Positions 1 to 5,568 of a stretch of 5,568 bases of DNA are shown here, piece by piece; the stretch's first letter is position 1, and every line of letters starts with the position of its first letter. The position numbers and the translations under genes were made by a program. Source of the DNA: Pseudomonadota bacterium (GTDB lineage Bacteria; Myxococcota; UBA9042; PHBI01); assembly GCA_005788935.1 (NCBI GenBank), contig SYAK01000300.1, positions 1-5,568 on the forward strand. Direction: 5' to 3'. Below the pieces are notes generated by a model. The model was not told the origin of the DNA, made no database searches, and saw only the letters and a program-made list of their open reading frames with translations.

Positions 1-651
1 CGCGCCGCGCACCAGATCCTCGGCCCAGTTATAGAGCTGCGACCCGCCTCCCGCGCGCACTTCCAGCATGTAATAGCCGGGGTACAGGCGGATCATCTCG
101 GGCTGAAGATTGGCGAGGTCGGTCCACGGATCGCCGATCGACTGGCGCAGCGCGGGGTCGGCCTGAACCCGGCGACGGAAGTCGGCTTCGGCTTCGGCAC
201 GGCGGGCCATGAAGCGCTGGTCGATCAGCGACTGCTGCCGCCCGAACCCGCGCTTGTAGGTGTTCTCGACGCCCGAGATCGCCTGCCCCGCGATGAAGGC
301 GTTGCGCTCGTTCTCGTGGGAAAAACGCAACAGGCGCCCGCGCAGCTCGCTGTTGATGAGCTGTTCGAGCGGCAGGGTCACGTCCTGCACGGTGCGCAGC
401 TGCGCCTGCGTCAGCAGCCGCTGGGTCGCGCCGGGGCTGCCCGACAGGAACACCGGCTGGTTCTCCTGCGGCGGCGTGGCGTTCCAGCGCAGGAACCCCG
501 GCGTCTTCACCGGCTGGTTGTTTTCGTAAAGGCGGACGAACGCCGCATCGACCGCGAAGCGCGGGAAGCTGAAATTGTCGAGGTCGCCGCCAAACGCCGA
601 CGCGCGCCGAACCTCGGGGAGGCTGGCGCGCGTCGGGTTGGCCGATGGCAT
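1..651 (-). CDS. S46 family peptidase (DPP7/DPP11-like), lacks N-terminus; continues past left edge
   Basis: S46 enzymes are secreted serine dipeptidyl-peptidases that trim oligopeptides in the periplasm. The frame, open to base 1 (217 codons visible), carries the S46 signature FGGDLDNFSFPRF at residues 20-32; the Asp in the DN pair (residue 25) should be the catalytic Asp. It is followed by a family-typical VFLSGSPGATQRLLTQAQL block (about 64-82) and a long charged helical stretch ending in GGGSQLYNWAEDLVRG. In complete S46 proteins about 200 residues precede the Asp motif, including a signal peptide and the catalytic His. Here an in-frame stop lies at 679-681, leaving only about 24 residues before the Asp, and they do not resemble the family. 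The nucleophile Ser would lie beyond the left edge. Possible starts are ATG at 651 or GTG at 666; neither has a clear ribosome-binding site. A working peptidase is unlikely; pseudogene or assembly join are the main alternatives. Family assignment is secure. Confidence 0.8.
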   Translation of the reverse strand, partial: MPSANPTRASLPEVRRASAFGGDLDNFSFPRFAVDAAFVRLYENNQPVKTPGFLRWNATPPQENQPVFLSGSPGATQRLLTQAQLRTVQDVTLPLEQLINSELRGRLLRFSHENERNAFIAGQAISGVENTYKRGFGRQQSLIDQRFMARRAEAEADFRRRVQADPALRQSIGDPWTDLANLQPEMIRLYPGYYMLEVRAGGGSQLYNWAEDLVRGA

Positions 652-668
652 CGGATCAAAGGCCACGC

Positions 669-1172
669 TCAGCGGAGGTCACCGCGGCGCGGGATGTACG
701 GCAGCGTCGACGGGGCTGCATGCCAGCGCTGCTTGACGCCCGAGATGCTGACGCGGGCGCCATGACCGTCCGCTGCCACCTCGGCGATCCAGCTGTCGAG
801 CGTCGTCGCGTCCTGGATGGTGATGGTCCAGCTCTGGCGGGCGTCAATGAAGGCCCAGCCAGCGACCTGCAGGTTGTGCTTCAAAGGGCGATGCCCGAGC
901 CACGCACCCTTGAGGCTCGCGAAGACGTCCTCGGCGGGGCGCTGGGTCTGGAACACCATGTCCTGGCGCCCACGGCGGCCGATGGCGACACGCTGCCCCT
1001 CCAGTCCCAGACCGAGGGCGTTGAGCGCGTCGCGGACGCGGGCCTGCTCGACCGAGATGTCGGGAAGCGCCTCGAGCGCCATGGGGGCGGGCGCGACCTG
1101 GGGGTTCGCGACGGCGGTAAGCGGGACGGTGCAGGTGGCGGCGACGGCGAGGGCGAAGCGCTTGAGGTTCAT
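669..1172 (-). CDS. Secreted protein of unknown function, 167 aa
   Basis: I do not recognise the family. The start is well supported: a GGAG ribosome-binding site (1181-1184) sits 8 nt upstream of the ATG. The N-terminus is a standard Sec signal peptide: MNLKRF, a hydrophobic core about residues 7-20, and a probable signal-peptidase I site after AVA (around residue 22, before NPQ). The mature part of about 145 residues has no Cys and no transmembrane segment. It has alternating hydrophobic stretches (HNLQVAGWAFID, SWTITIQDATTLDSWI, GARVSISGV) that suggest a small beta-rich periplasmic domain, and a basic C-terminus. Its TGA lies 2 nt before a GTG that could start the truncated peptidase frame, so the two may be co-transcribed. 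It diverges from the lipoprotein gene on the other strand. An overlapping plus-strand frame (645-1262) is rejected because it has none of these signals. Confidence 0.75.
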   Translation of the reverse strand: MNLKRFALAVAATCTVPLTAVANPQVAPAPMALEALPDISVEQARVRDALNALGLGLEGQRVAIGRRGRQDMVFQTQRPAEDVFASLKGAWLGHRPLKHNLQVAGWAFIDARQSWTITIQDATTLDSWIAEVAADGHGARVSISGVKQRWHAAPSTLPYIPRRGDLR

Positions 1173-1286
1173 CGTGGGATCTCCGGTGCGGGTGTTCGGG
1201 TTCGTCGTGAACGTCGGCAGGGACCGGCGTCGTGGTGTCGATATTCACGCCGAATCGCGTGACGCTGCGCAAGCGCATCCTCCGGG

Positions 1287-1315
1287 TTGACGCAGCCGGG
1301 CAAGTGCGCTTGAAC
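1287..1315 (+). promoter_or_regulatory. Possible sigma-70-type promoter for the HEAT-repeat lipoprotein
   Basis: TTGACG (1287-1292) matches the -35 consensus at five of six positions. A 17-nt spacer separates it from TTGAAC (1310-1315), which matches the -10 consensus at only three. It lies about 90 nt upstream of the GTG start, in the 234-nt divergent region 1173-1406, which otherwise holds no gene that I can support. A good -35 and spacing with a poor -10 can occur by chance, so this is a candidate only. Confidence 0.2.
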
Positions 1316-1406
1316 GAGGCGTCGCGACCACGCGACTCAGGCGGTCCGGTTCGAGTCGGGCGCGGGAGAGCCTGCGCGCGGCGGCGACCTCGGCGAGGAG
1401 GGCACG

Positions 1407-3002
1407 GTGGACATTCGGCAAGGCATGTGGGCAGGGGTCTTGGGAGCGCTGGCGGCGACGGCTGTCGGCTGCGGTTCGGCGGATGAGAACAGCTGCGCGA
1501 CCTGGGTCGAGCGGCTGAAGACCGCGGGAGCCATGGACCGCTCGCTCGACCGCATCGCGGAGCTGAAGTGCGTCGAGGCGCTGCCGGCCATGCGCGACCT
1601 GTTTGCGCAGGGACAGCTGCAGGACCGCATCCTCCAGACGGCCAAGCAGATTGGGAAGGGTGACGATCCTGCGACCGTCGAGATCCTGCGGGCGGCGCTG
1701 AAGACGAACAAGCTCGCCAATATGGCAGCTGGCATGGCGCAGGATTGGAAGGTCGCGGCGGTCCTCCCCGAGCTGACCGCGATCATGACCGACCCGAACC
1801 TCGTGTCGCTGCGCGAGGCGGCTTTCCCAGCGTTGCTCGCGCTGTCGCCCGACCCGAAGGCCCTCGAGGACCTGCTGATCGGCGTCGCCGCGATGGACGC
1901 GAACGCGCAGTCCGTCAGCAGCTTCAAGCTCGCCGCCCGCGAGCTCGGCAACATCGGCTCGACGAAGGCCCTGCCGCACCTCTTGAAGCTCGCGTACTTC
2001 AAGAACAACAAGGGTGAAGAGGTCTTTCAGGCGGCCCGTCGCGCGCTCGCGCAGGTCGGCGATGCGACGCTCTCGGCGGCGGTCGTCGAGGTGGCTGCCG
2101 GCAAGCACAAGGAGATCGACGCCTTCACGCGGGCGTTGAACGTGCCCGACTGGCAGGGGACGCTCGGCGCGAAGACCGTGCAGCTGCTCATCGACCGGCT
2201 CGAGCCGTCCGTCGTGCCCGCCCTGCTCGAGCACCTCTCGCGACCGCTCTTGCCGCCGCAGACGCTGTCGGAGACGGCGAAGCCGGCCTGGCAGGCGGAG
2301 CAGCGCAACCGCCTTCAGGTGGCGCTCTTTGGTCTGGGTCATACGGCGGGAGATGCTGCCATCCCCGAGCTCCTGAAGGTGGCGAACGACGCGCAGGCGG
2401 ACTTCCACAACCAGCGCTCGAAGGCGCTGCTCGCGCTCGCGCTGCTTGGCAGCGAGGCTGCGCAGGACGCGATGTTCGCCGCGATTCAGGCCGAGCCCGA
2501 GCCGATGATTCAGGCCTTCCTGCTGCAGCACGTCGCGCGCGGCGTCGACGACCGGCGCCTGAAGCAGCTCGACGCGCTGCTCGGGTCGGGCAACGCCAAG
2601 GGCATCAAGGCCCTCGCCCAATCGACCGAGCTCGCCGACGCGCTGAAGGACGAGGCCTTCGTCGGCTTCCTCGCCGTCGTGCGCACCTGCAAGGCCGACA
2701 AGGCCTGCGTTATCGGCAAGCTCAAGAGCGAGAACCCGCACGAGCAGGTCAAGGCCATCCACCTGCTCGCGTCGGGCCGCTTCGGCGACGGCGACGACGT
2801 GCGTGAGGCGCTCTTCTCGGCCTTCAAGGCGGCCACCCCGAAGGACGTCGACCGGCGCCGCTTCTCGCTGATGGGCCTCACGCGGCTTGGCAAGAAGGCC
2901 GACGGTGAGCGTCTCGTGTCGCTCTCCGAGGGGCTGCCCGAGGAGGACGTCTACTGGAAGGAGGAGCTCTTCGCCTTCGGCAAGGCGATGTCGCGCCGCT
3001 AA
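1407..3002 (+). CDS. HEAT-repeat lipoprotein, 531 aa
   Basis: The protein begins with a lipoprotein signal: Arg4, a hydrophobic stretch (residues 7-20) and a lipobox AVGC with Cys22 as the probable lipidated residue, so it should be membrane-anchored and face the periplasm. GTG at 1407 is chosen because GGAGGG (1397-1402) lies 4 nt upstream and because starting at the ATG at 1425 would remove the only basic residue of the signal. The rest is almost entirely alpha-helical with degenerate HEAT/armadillo-like helix pairs, clearest at about 44-68, 115-150, 176-198 (ARELGNIGSTKALPHLLKLA), 303-328 and 445-510. HEAT solenoids bind partner proteins and have no catalytic residues. Cys428 and Cys434 are close enough to form a disulfide. 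It is monocistronic, with convergent pgsA downstream. The partner is unknown. Similar lipoproteins are, to my knowledge, common in myxobacteria-like genomes. Confidence 0.85.
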   Translation: MDIRQGMWAGVLGALAATAVGCGSADENSCATWVERLKTAGAMDRSLDRIAELKCVEALPAMRDLFAQGQLQDRILQTAKQIGKGDDPATVEILRAALKTNKLANMAAGMAQDWKVAAVLPELTAIMTDPNLVSLREAAFPALLALSPDPKALEDLLIGVAAMDANAQSVSSFKLAARELGNIGSTKALPHLLKLAYFKNNKGEEVFQAARRALAQVGDATLSAAVVEVAAGKHKEIDAFTRALNVPDWQGTLGAKTVQLLIDRLEPSVVPALLEHLSRPLLPPQTLSETAKPAWQAEQRNRLQVALFGLGHTAGDAAIPELLKVANDAQADFHNQRSKALLALALLGSEAAQDAMFAAIQAEPEPMIQAFLLQHVARGVDDRRLKQLDALLGSGNAKGIKALAQSTELADALKDEAFVGFLAVVRTCKADKACVIGKLKSENPHEQVKAIHLLASGRFGDGDDVREALFSAFKAATPKDVDRRRFSLMGLTRLGKKADGERLVSLSEGLPEEDVYWKEELFAFGKAMSRR

Positions 3003-3032
3003 GCGGGCCTGGGACGGAGCCAGATCGACAGG

Positions 3033-3060
3033 GAAGGGGAGGGCTCGGTGCCTCCCCTTC
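3033..3060. terminator. Hairpin terminator between convergent genes
   Basis: A perfect 10-bp stem (arms 3033-3042 and 3051-3060, GAAGGGGAGG against CCTCCCCTTC) with an 8-nt loop lies 30 nt after the lipoprotein stop and 27 nt from the pgsA-like stop. Another complementary pair, GCGGGCC at 3003-3009 and GGCCCGC at 3070-3076, encloses it. No good T-run follows on either strand, so it may be a weak or assisted terminator serving both genes. Confidence 0.6.
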
Positions 3061-3086
3061 TGCATTTCCGGCCCGCGAGGTGTGGG

Positions 3087-3707
3087 TCAGCGGTGCCGAG
3101 CGGCCCGGGCTGCGACGGCGCGTGCGAAGCCCCGGAAGTACATCCAGGCCGACTGAAGCGAGAAGATGGCTGAGAGCGCGAGCATCCACAGGCCGAAGCG
3201 GCTGAAGTTCACGTCGATGACCGTCACGAAGTAGTCGACGCGGAAGGTCTCGTGGAGCAGCACTCCGACGAGCCCCACGAGCTGGAAAGCGGTCTTGTAC
3301 TTGCCGCCCGAGCTCACCTCGACGGTCAGACCTTCGGATGAGGCGATGGCGCGCAGGCCCGTGATGGCGATCTCGCGCGACAGCAGCAGCACGACGAACC
3401 AGCCCGGGATCCGCCCGAGCTCGGCGGCCATCACGAGGATCGCCTGGACGATGAGCTTGTCGGCGAGCGGGTCGAGGAACTTGCCGAGCAGTGACTCGAG
3501 CCCCTGACGCCGGGCTAGCCAGCCGTCGAGCCAGTCGGTGATGGCCGCGACGGTGAAGATCATCACCGCGATGAAGTTGCCGAGGCGCGTCCCGAGGCCC
3601 ATGCAGAACATGACCGGCGGGATCATGACGATCCGCGAAACCGTCAGGATGTTCGGGAGCTTGCGCAGCTCCTCGGAGAGGGACATCGGGCGGCGGGCGG
3701 GCGTCAT
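3087..3707 (-). CDS. pgsA: CDP-diacylglycerol--glycerol-3-phosphate 3-phosphatidyltransferase (phosphatidylglycerophosphate synthase)
   Basis: This integral membrane enzyme transfers a phosphatidyl group from CDP-diacylglycerol to glycerol-3-phosphate, the committed step to phosphatidylglycerol and cardiolipin. The complete CDP-alcohol phosphotransferase motif is present: Asp58, Asp61-Gly62, Ala65-Arg66, Gly75, Asp79 and Asp83 with exact family spacing. KLPNILTVSRI before the first helix and the 206-residue length fit PgsA better than other members of the superfamily, such as PssA or PgsA2-like enzymes. Several hydrophobic helices follow (about 27-57, 85-120, 145-165, 175-195). The frame stays open to 3854, but that would overlap the tRNA gene, so the start must be ATG at 3707 or ATG at 3686 (199 aa). 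Neither has a clear ribosome-binding site. A tRNA terminator lies just upstream, so it is probably transcribed from its own promoter. Confidence 0.9.
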   Translation of the reverse strand: MTPARRPMSLSEELRKLPNILTVSRIVMIPPVMFCMGLGTRLGNFIAVMIFTVAAITDWLDGWLARRQGLESLLGKFLDPLADKLIVQAILVMAAELGRIPGWFVVLLLSREIAITGLRAIASSEGLTVEVSSGGKYKTAFQLVGLVGVLLHETFRVDYFVTVIDVNFSRFGLWMLALSAIFSLQSAWMYFRGFARAVAARAARHR

Positions 3708-3714
3708 GCCGGGC

Positions 3715-3743
3715 AGCGTAGACGTCGACGCCCGGCACGGCAA
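3715..3743 (-). promoter_or_regulatory. Possible promoter of the pgsA-like gene
   Basis: On the minus strand, TTGCCG (3738-3743) and TACGCT (3715-3720) are separated by exactly 17 nt, between the tRNA terminator and pgsA. They match the -35 consensus at four of six positions and the -10 consensus at three. Transcription would begin near 3708. This would make the ATG at 3707 leaderless or give about 20 nt of leader for the ATG at 3686. The match is weak. Confidence 0.25.
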
Positions 3744-3775
3744 GCTGTGCGGCGCGCCGACGTCACGAGGCGTTG

Positions 3776-3807
3776 AAAATAGAAAAGGCGGACCGAAGTC
3801 CGCCTTT
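3776..3807 (-). terminator. Rho-independent terminator of tRNA-Ala
   Basis: Read on the minus strand, a perfect 10-bp stem (AAAGGCGGAC with GTCCGCCTTT) closes on a TTCG tetraloop, the most stable RNA tetraloop class. It continues into TTTTCTATTTTC. It begins 6 nt after the tRNA 3' end, so it ends the tRNA transcript and insulates the pgsA-like gene from it. Confidence 0.9.
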
Positions 3808-3812
3808 GCCAG

Positions 3813-3885
3813 TGGAGCCGAGGGGGGTCGAACCCCTGACCTCGTGAATGCCATTCACGCGCTCTACCAACTGAGCTACGACCCC
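3813..3885 (-). tRNA. tRNA-Ala (anticodon GGC)
   Basis: A full 73-nt cloverleaf can be folded. The acceptor stem is GGGGTCG with CGGCTCC. The D arm is GCTC/GAGC around AGTTGGTA. The anticodon stem is CGTGA/TCACG with loop ATGGCAT, giving anticodon GGC (reads GCC and GCU). The variable loop is 5 nt, and the T stem AGGGG/CCCCT closes on TTCGACC. The acceptor contains a G3-U70 pair, the identity element of alanine tRNA, which independently confirms the assignment. The discriminator base is A. The CCA end is not encoded (CTG follows), so it must be added after transcription. Confidence 0.97.
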
Positions 3886-3910
3886 GTCGCGATTGGCGAG
3901 GCAAGGGGTA

Positions 3911-3924
3911 CCAGAGGCTTCTGG
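3911..3924. repeat. Short inverted repeat upstream of the tRNA gene
   Basis: CCAGA and TCTGG arms flank a 4-nt centre, in the roughly 50-nt gap between the cupin-gene terminator and the tRNA 5' end, where the tRNA promoter must lie. It could be an operator or chance; at 5 bp per arm the signal is small. Confidence 0.3.
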
Positions 3925-3936
3925 GGGGCGCAACCG

Positions 3937-3972
3937 AAAAAACGCCGGCCTCCAGGGCCCGGGCGCTTTTTT
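3937..3972 (-). terminator. Terminator of the pduO-membrane protein-cupin operon
   Basis: On the minus strand, A6, a GC-rich imperfect stem (GCGCCCGGGCC with GGCCGGCG, two single-base bulges) with a 5-nt loop, and then TTTTTT. The A6 and T6 flanks extend the pairing, and the first A of the A-run is the last base of the cupin-gene stop codon. So termination is placed immediately after translation ends. By symmetry it might also act on the plus strand, where no gene needs it. Confidence 0.8.
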
Positions 3973-4334
3973 CAGCGGGCGGGCGGCGGCAGCGCGGGCA
4001 AGGCCACCCGCTCCGGGCGGATGGCTCGCCAGACGAGCAGCGCCAGTGGGGCGCCGTTGTCGGCGACGAAGCGGGCGCGCACGTCGGCCGGGACCGAGAC
4101 GAGCTTGCCGCCAAGCGCCGTCGTGCGCCAGTCGTCGAGGTGGACGGTGCCGATACCTTCGAGGATGAGGACGGCGAAGTCCTCGGGCTCGCGGTCTTCC
4201 CAGAACCGGCCAGCCTCGAGGTGGATCAGCTCGACGTCGGCGGCGCCGGCCTTGAACCGGTCCACGGCGACGCCCGAGGCGGGGGTGGCGGCGCGCAGGG
4301 CCGAGAGGCCTGCGGCGAGGTCAAGGATCTGCAT
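3972..4334 (-). CDS. Small cupin-fold protein lacking the usual metal-binding histidines, 120 aa
   Basis: The pattern ELIHLEAG...FAVLILEGIGTVHLDDW...GGKLVSVPADVRARFV (residues 35-90) is the two-motif layout of a single-domain RmlC-like cupin. Residues 54-60 with Gly60-Ile-Gly62 form the turn after motif 1, and Gly76...Pro82 marks motif 2. In metal cupins, motif 1 carries HxH and Glu and motif 2 carries His; here those places hold acidic, Arg or Ala residues, and the only histidines (38 and 65) lie elsewhere. It may therefore be a ligand-binding or structural cupin rather than a metalloenzyme. ATG at 4334 is chosen because the longer frame upstream is the shadow of the membrane-protein gene. 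The start overlaps that gene's end by 14 nt, which implies translational coupling. The C-terminus is Pro/Ala-rich. Function unknown. Confidence 0.75.
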   Translation of the reverse strand: MQILDLAAGLSALRAATPASGVAVDRFKAGAADVELIHLEAGRFWEDREPEDFAVLILEGIGTVHLDDWRTTALGGKLVSVPADVRARFVADNGAPLALLVWRAIRPERVALPALPPPAR

Positions 4335-4983
4335 GGCGGGTCTCGTCGCGAGGTGGCACTGCGGGGCTTCGGGCGGCCTCCTCGGACGCACGACGGACGG
4401 CGCGCGTCCGGAAGACGACCGAGATGACGGAGGCCGCGATGAGCAGCAGCAGCTCGCCGCCCGCCACCGCGAGGGTGCCACCGACGCCGAGCTCGAGCTG
4501 GCCGAGCAGGCCGACCGGGCTCCACTGGGCGGCGGGCATCTTGGCGGTGAATGCGAGGTACGCGAACCACCCCGACTCGCCCGTCGCGCGCTCGAAGTGC
4601 AGCAAGGCGGCCTCCACGGCGTCCCCGACGCGGTTCGGCATCACGTCGGCCGCGTTCTGCGTCGCGAAGGCTTCGGCGAACGACAGGAAGGCGAAGGCGT
4701 GGTGGGCGAGGGCGCAGATCACCGCGCCGAGAAGCACGGCCGCGACGAGCGGGCGGATCTCGCCGAAGTGCAGGCGGCGCGCGGGGATGGCGGCGGCCAT
4801 GCCGATGACCGAACCGATGAGCACTGGCATCGCGAAGGTCAGGTAGATGCCGTGGACACCGCGGACGCCGCTCAACCAGCCGAGCAGCAGCCCGGTCAGT
4901 GCGGCGGCGAGCAGGGCCAACGAGGCGCCGAGGGCCCAGGGGGTCGCGGGGTCGACGGGCTGGTCGGGCCGCTCCATGCTCAT
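4321..4983 (-). CDS. Membrane protein of unknown function, four predicted helices, about 220 aa
   Basis: I do not recognise the family. Counting from the second ATG (4977), hydrophobic segments lie at about 14-38, 44-64, 77-100 (with a His-His pair at 92-93) and 164-189. Between helices 3 and 4 is a long polar loop (about 101-163) with aromatic and acidic residues that could be extracytoplasmic. The C-terminal 30 residues are charged and probably cytoplasmic. Two starts two codons apart are possible: ATG at 4983 overlaps the upstream stop codon as ATGA, and ATG at 4977 is better spaced (8 nt) from a weak GGAAG. The coupling with the adenosyltransferase and the 14-nt overlap with the cupin gene indicate a shared operon. 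A link to cobalamin handling rests only on this context. Confidence 0.75.
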   Translation of the reverse strand: MSMERPDQPVDPATPWALGASLALLAAALTGLLLGWLSGVRGVHGIYLTFAMPVLIGSVIGMAAAIPARRLHFGEIRPLVAAVLLGAVICALAHHAFAFLSFAEAFATQNAADVMPNRVGDAVEAALLHFERATGESGWFAYLAFTAKMPAAQWSPVGLLGQLELGVGGTLAVAGGELLLLIAASVISVVFRTRAVRRASEEAARSPAVPPRDETRHADP

Positions 4984-5561
4984 TTCTTCCAGAGGACTTC
5001 GGGGACGTCCGCGAGCTGCGAGACCCGGCGCGACAGCACGAAGAGGGCGTCCGAGAGGCGGTTGAGCCACGGGACGACCTGGTCGCCGATGGTCTCCGCG
5101 TGCGCGAGCGAGATGGCCCGTCGCTCGGCCCGACGGCAGACAGTCCGCGCGAGGTGCAGGAGCGCGTTGAGCCGAGTCCCGCCGGGCAGGACGAAGCTCT
5201 TCAGCGTCGCGAGGTGCGCGTTGTGGCGATCGATGAACTGTTCGAGCGCGGCCACGTCATCGGCCGTCATGAGCGGCATGCCCGGCCAGCGGTCGGCTAG
5301 CAGTGTCGCGAGGTCGCTGCCGAGGTCGAACAGGTTTTGCTGGAGGTCGAGCAGCCACACGTCGAGCTCGGCGATCGCGTCCGAGGGCAGCGCGTGCCCG
5401 TCGCCCGGCGACAGCAACTCACTGCGGACGAGTCCCATCACGGCGTTCAGCTCGTCGACGGTGCCGTAGGCCTCGATCCGGAGGTTGTCCTTGTCGACCT
5501 CCTGCCCCCCGACGAGGCGTGTCGTCCCGGCGTCTCCCGTGCGCGTGTAGATGCGGCTCAA
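4980..5561 (-). CDS. pduO: PduO-type ATP:cob(I)alamin adenosyltransferase
   Basis: This cytosolic, typically trimeric enzyme adenosylates cob(I)alamin with ATP to make coenzyme B12, used by enzymes such as methylmalonyl-CoA mutase. The N-terminal ATP-binding motif YTRTGDAGTTRLVGG is at residues 5-19. Also present are EAYGTVDELNAVMGL (30-44), FVLPGGT (123-129), and the catalytic helix LHLARTVCRRAERR with Arg139, Arg143, Arg144 and Glu146, equivalent to the arginines and glutamate needed by human MMAB. NRLSDALFVLSRR (167-179) completes the signature. The length of 193 residues is normal for stand-alone PduO/MMAB proteins. The start is TTG at 5561, placed exactly where the family begins; only 7 nt upstream are visible, so the ribosome-binding site cannot be checked. 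It is the first visible gene of an operon with the membrane protein and cupin. The gene could equally be named mmaB or cobO-type; the reaction is the same. Confidence 0.95.
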   Translation of the reverse strand: MSRIYTRTGDAGTTRLVGGQEVDKDNLRIEAYGTVDELNAVMGLVRSELLSPGDGHALPSDAIAELDVWLLDLQQNLFDLGSDLATLLADRWPGMPLMTADDVAALEQFIDRHNAHLATLKSFVLPGGTRLNALLHLARTVCRRAERRAISLAHAETIGDQVVPWLNRLSDALFVLSRRVSQLADVPEVLWKK

Positions 5562-5568
5562 GGTGACC

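Noticed and set aside
645..1262. 205-codon plus-strand frame opposite the secreted protein
   Set aside because: It shows no signal peptide, ribosome-binding site or domain, and has shadow-like composition. The minus-strand gene at 669-1172 has all the expected gene signals.
1232..1406. Possible small plus-strand coding frame in the divergent intergenic region
   Set aside because: It has no ribosome-binding site or recognisable motif and turns into Arg/Gly-rich sequence overlapping the lipoprotein start out of frame.
1245..3065. 606-codon open frame on the minus strand opposite the HEAT-repeat lipoprotein
   Set aside because: It mirrors the lipoprotein gene codon for codon and is very rich in Arg, Leu, Glu and Gln, as expected from the antisense of a GC-biased gene. 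It has no recognisable domain, and the plus-strand gene has a signal peptide, lipobox and ribosome-binding site.
3708..3854. 49-residue N-terminal extension of the pgsA-like protein
   Set aside because: It would translate through the tRNA-Ala gene and its terminator, and has no resemblance to PgsA N-termini.
4335..4481. 49-residue N-terminal extension of the cupin protein
   Set aside because: It lies wholly inside the membrane-protein gene in another frame and has Ser/Arg/Cys-rich shadow composition.
3538..5469. 643-codon open frame on the plus strand
   Set aside because: It runs antisense through pgsA, the tRNA-Ala gene, two terminators, the cupin gene, the membrane-protein gene and pduO. 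It is low-complexity (Arg/Ser/Ala/Gly) with no domain; stop-free antisense frames are common at this GC content.

Overview
This is a 5.6 kb piece of a high-GC bacterial chromosome (407 of the first 600 bases are G or C, and the rest looks similar). A lipoprotein signal peptide, secreted-protein signals, a phosphatidylglycerophosphate synthase-type enzyme and a PduO-type cobalamin adenosyltransferase all fit a Gram-negative organism. The large HEAT-repeat lipoprotein and the codon use suggest Myxococcota or another former deltaproteobacterial group. That placement is an inference; no marker in the window settles it.

Left part (1-1172, all minus strand): a 167-residue secreted protein of unknown function is followed, 2 nt after its stop codon, by a reading frame that runs off the left edge. 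This frame is clearly the middle portion of an S46-family (DPP7/DPP11-like) peptidase. It begins only about 20 residues before the catalytic-Asp region, so the N-terminal segment with the catalytic His is missing. The gene is either 5'-truncated by rearrangement or the product of an assembly join. A 234-nt divergent intergenic region (1173-1406) separates this pair from the next gene.

Centre (1407-3002, plus strand): a 531-residue HEAT-repeat lipoprotein stands alone. It ends in a hairpin terminator shared with the convergent pgsA-like gene.

Right part (3087-5561, all minus strand): read in the direction of transcription, the order is pduO-type ATP:cob(I)alamin adenosyltransferase (TTG start), a four-helix membrane protein, a small cupin-fold protein, a strong terminator, tRNA-Ala(GGC), a UUCG-tetraloop terminator, then the pgsA-like gene. 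The first three genes overlap at their junctions (4 nt or nearly abutting, then 14 nt) and form a translationally coupled operon. The tRNA is a separate unit between two terminators, so pgsA needs its own promoter.

The window is mostly housekeeping (phospholipid synthesis, tRNA, cobalamin salvage). The parts worth a second look are the beheaded S46 peptidase, the unidentified secreted protein beside it, and the membrane protein/histidine-poor cupin pair coupled to the adenosyltransferase. I found no CRISPR array, insertion sequence or recognisable defence system.
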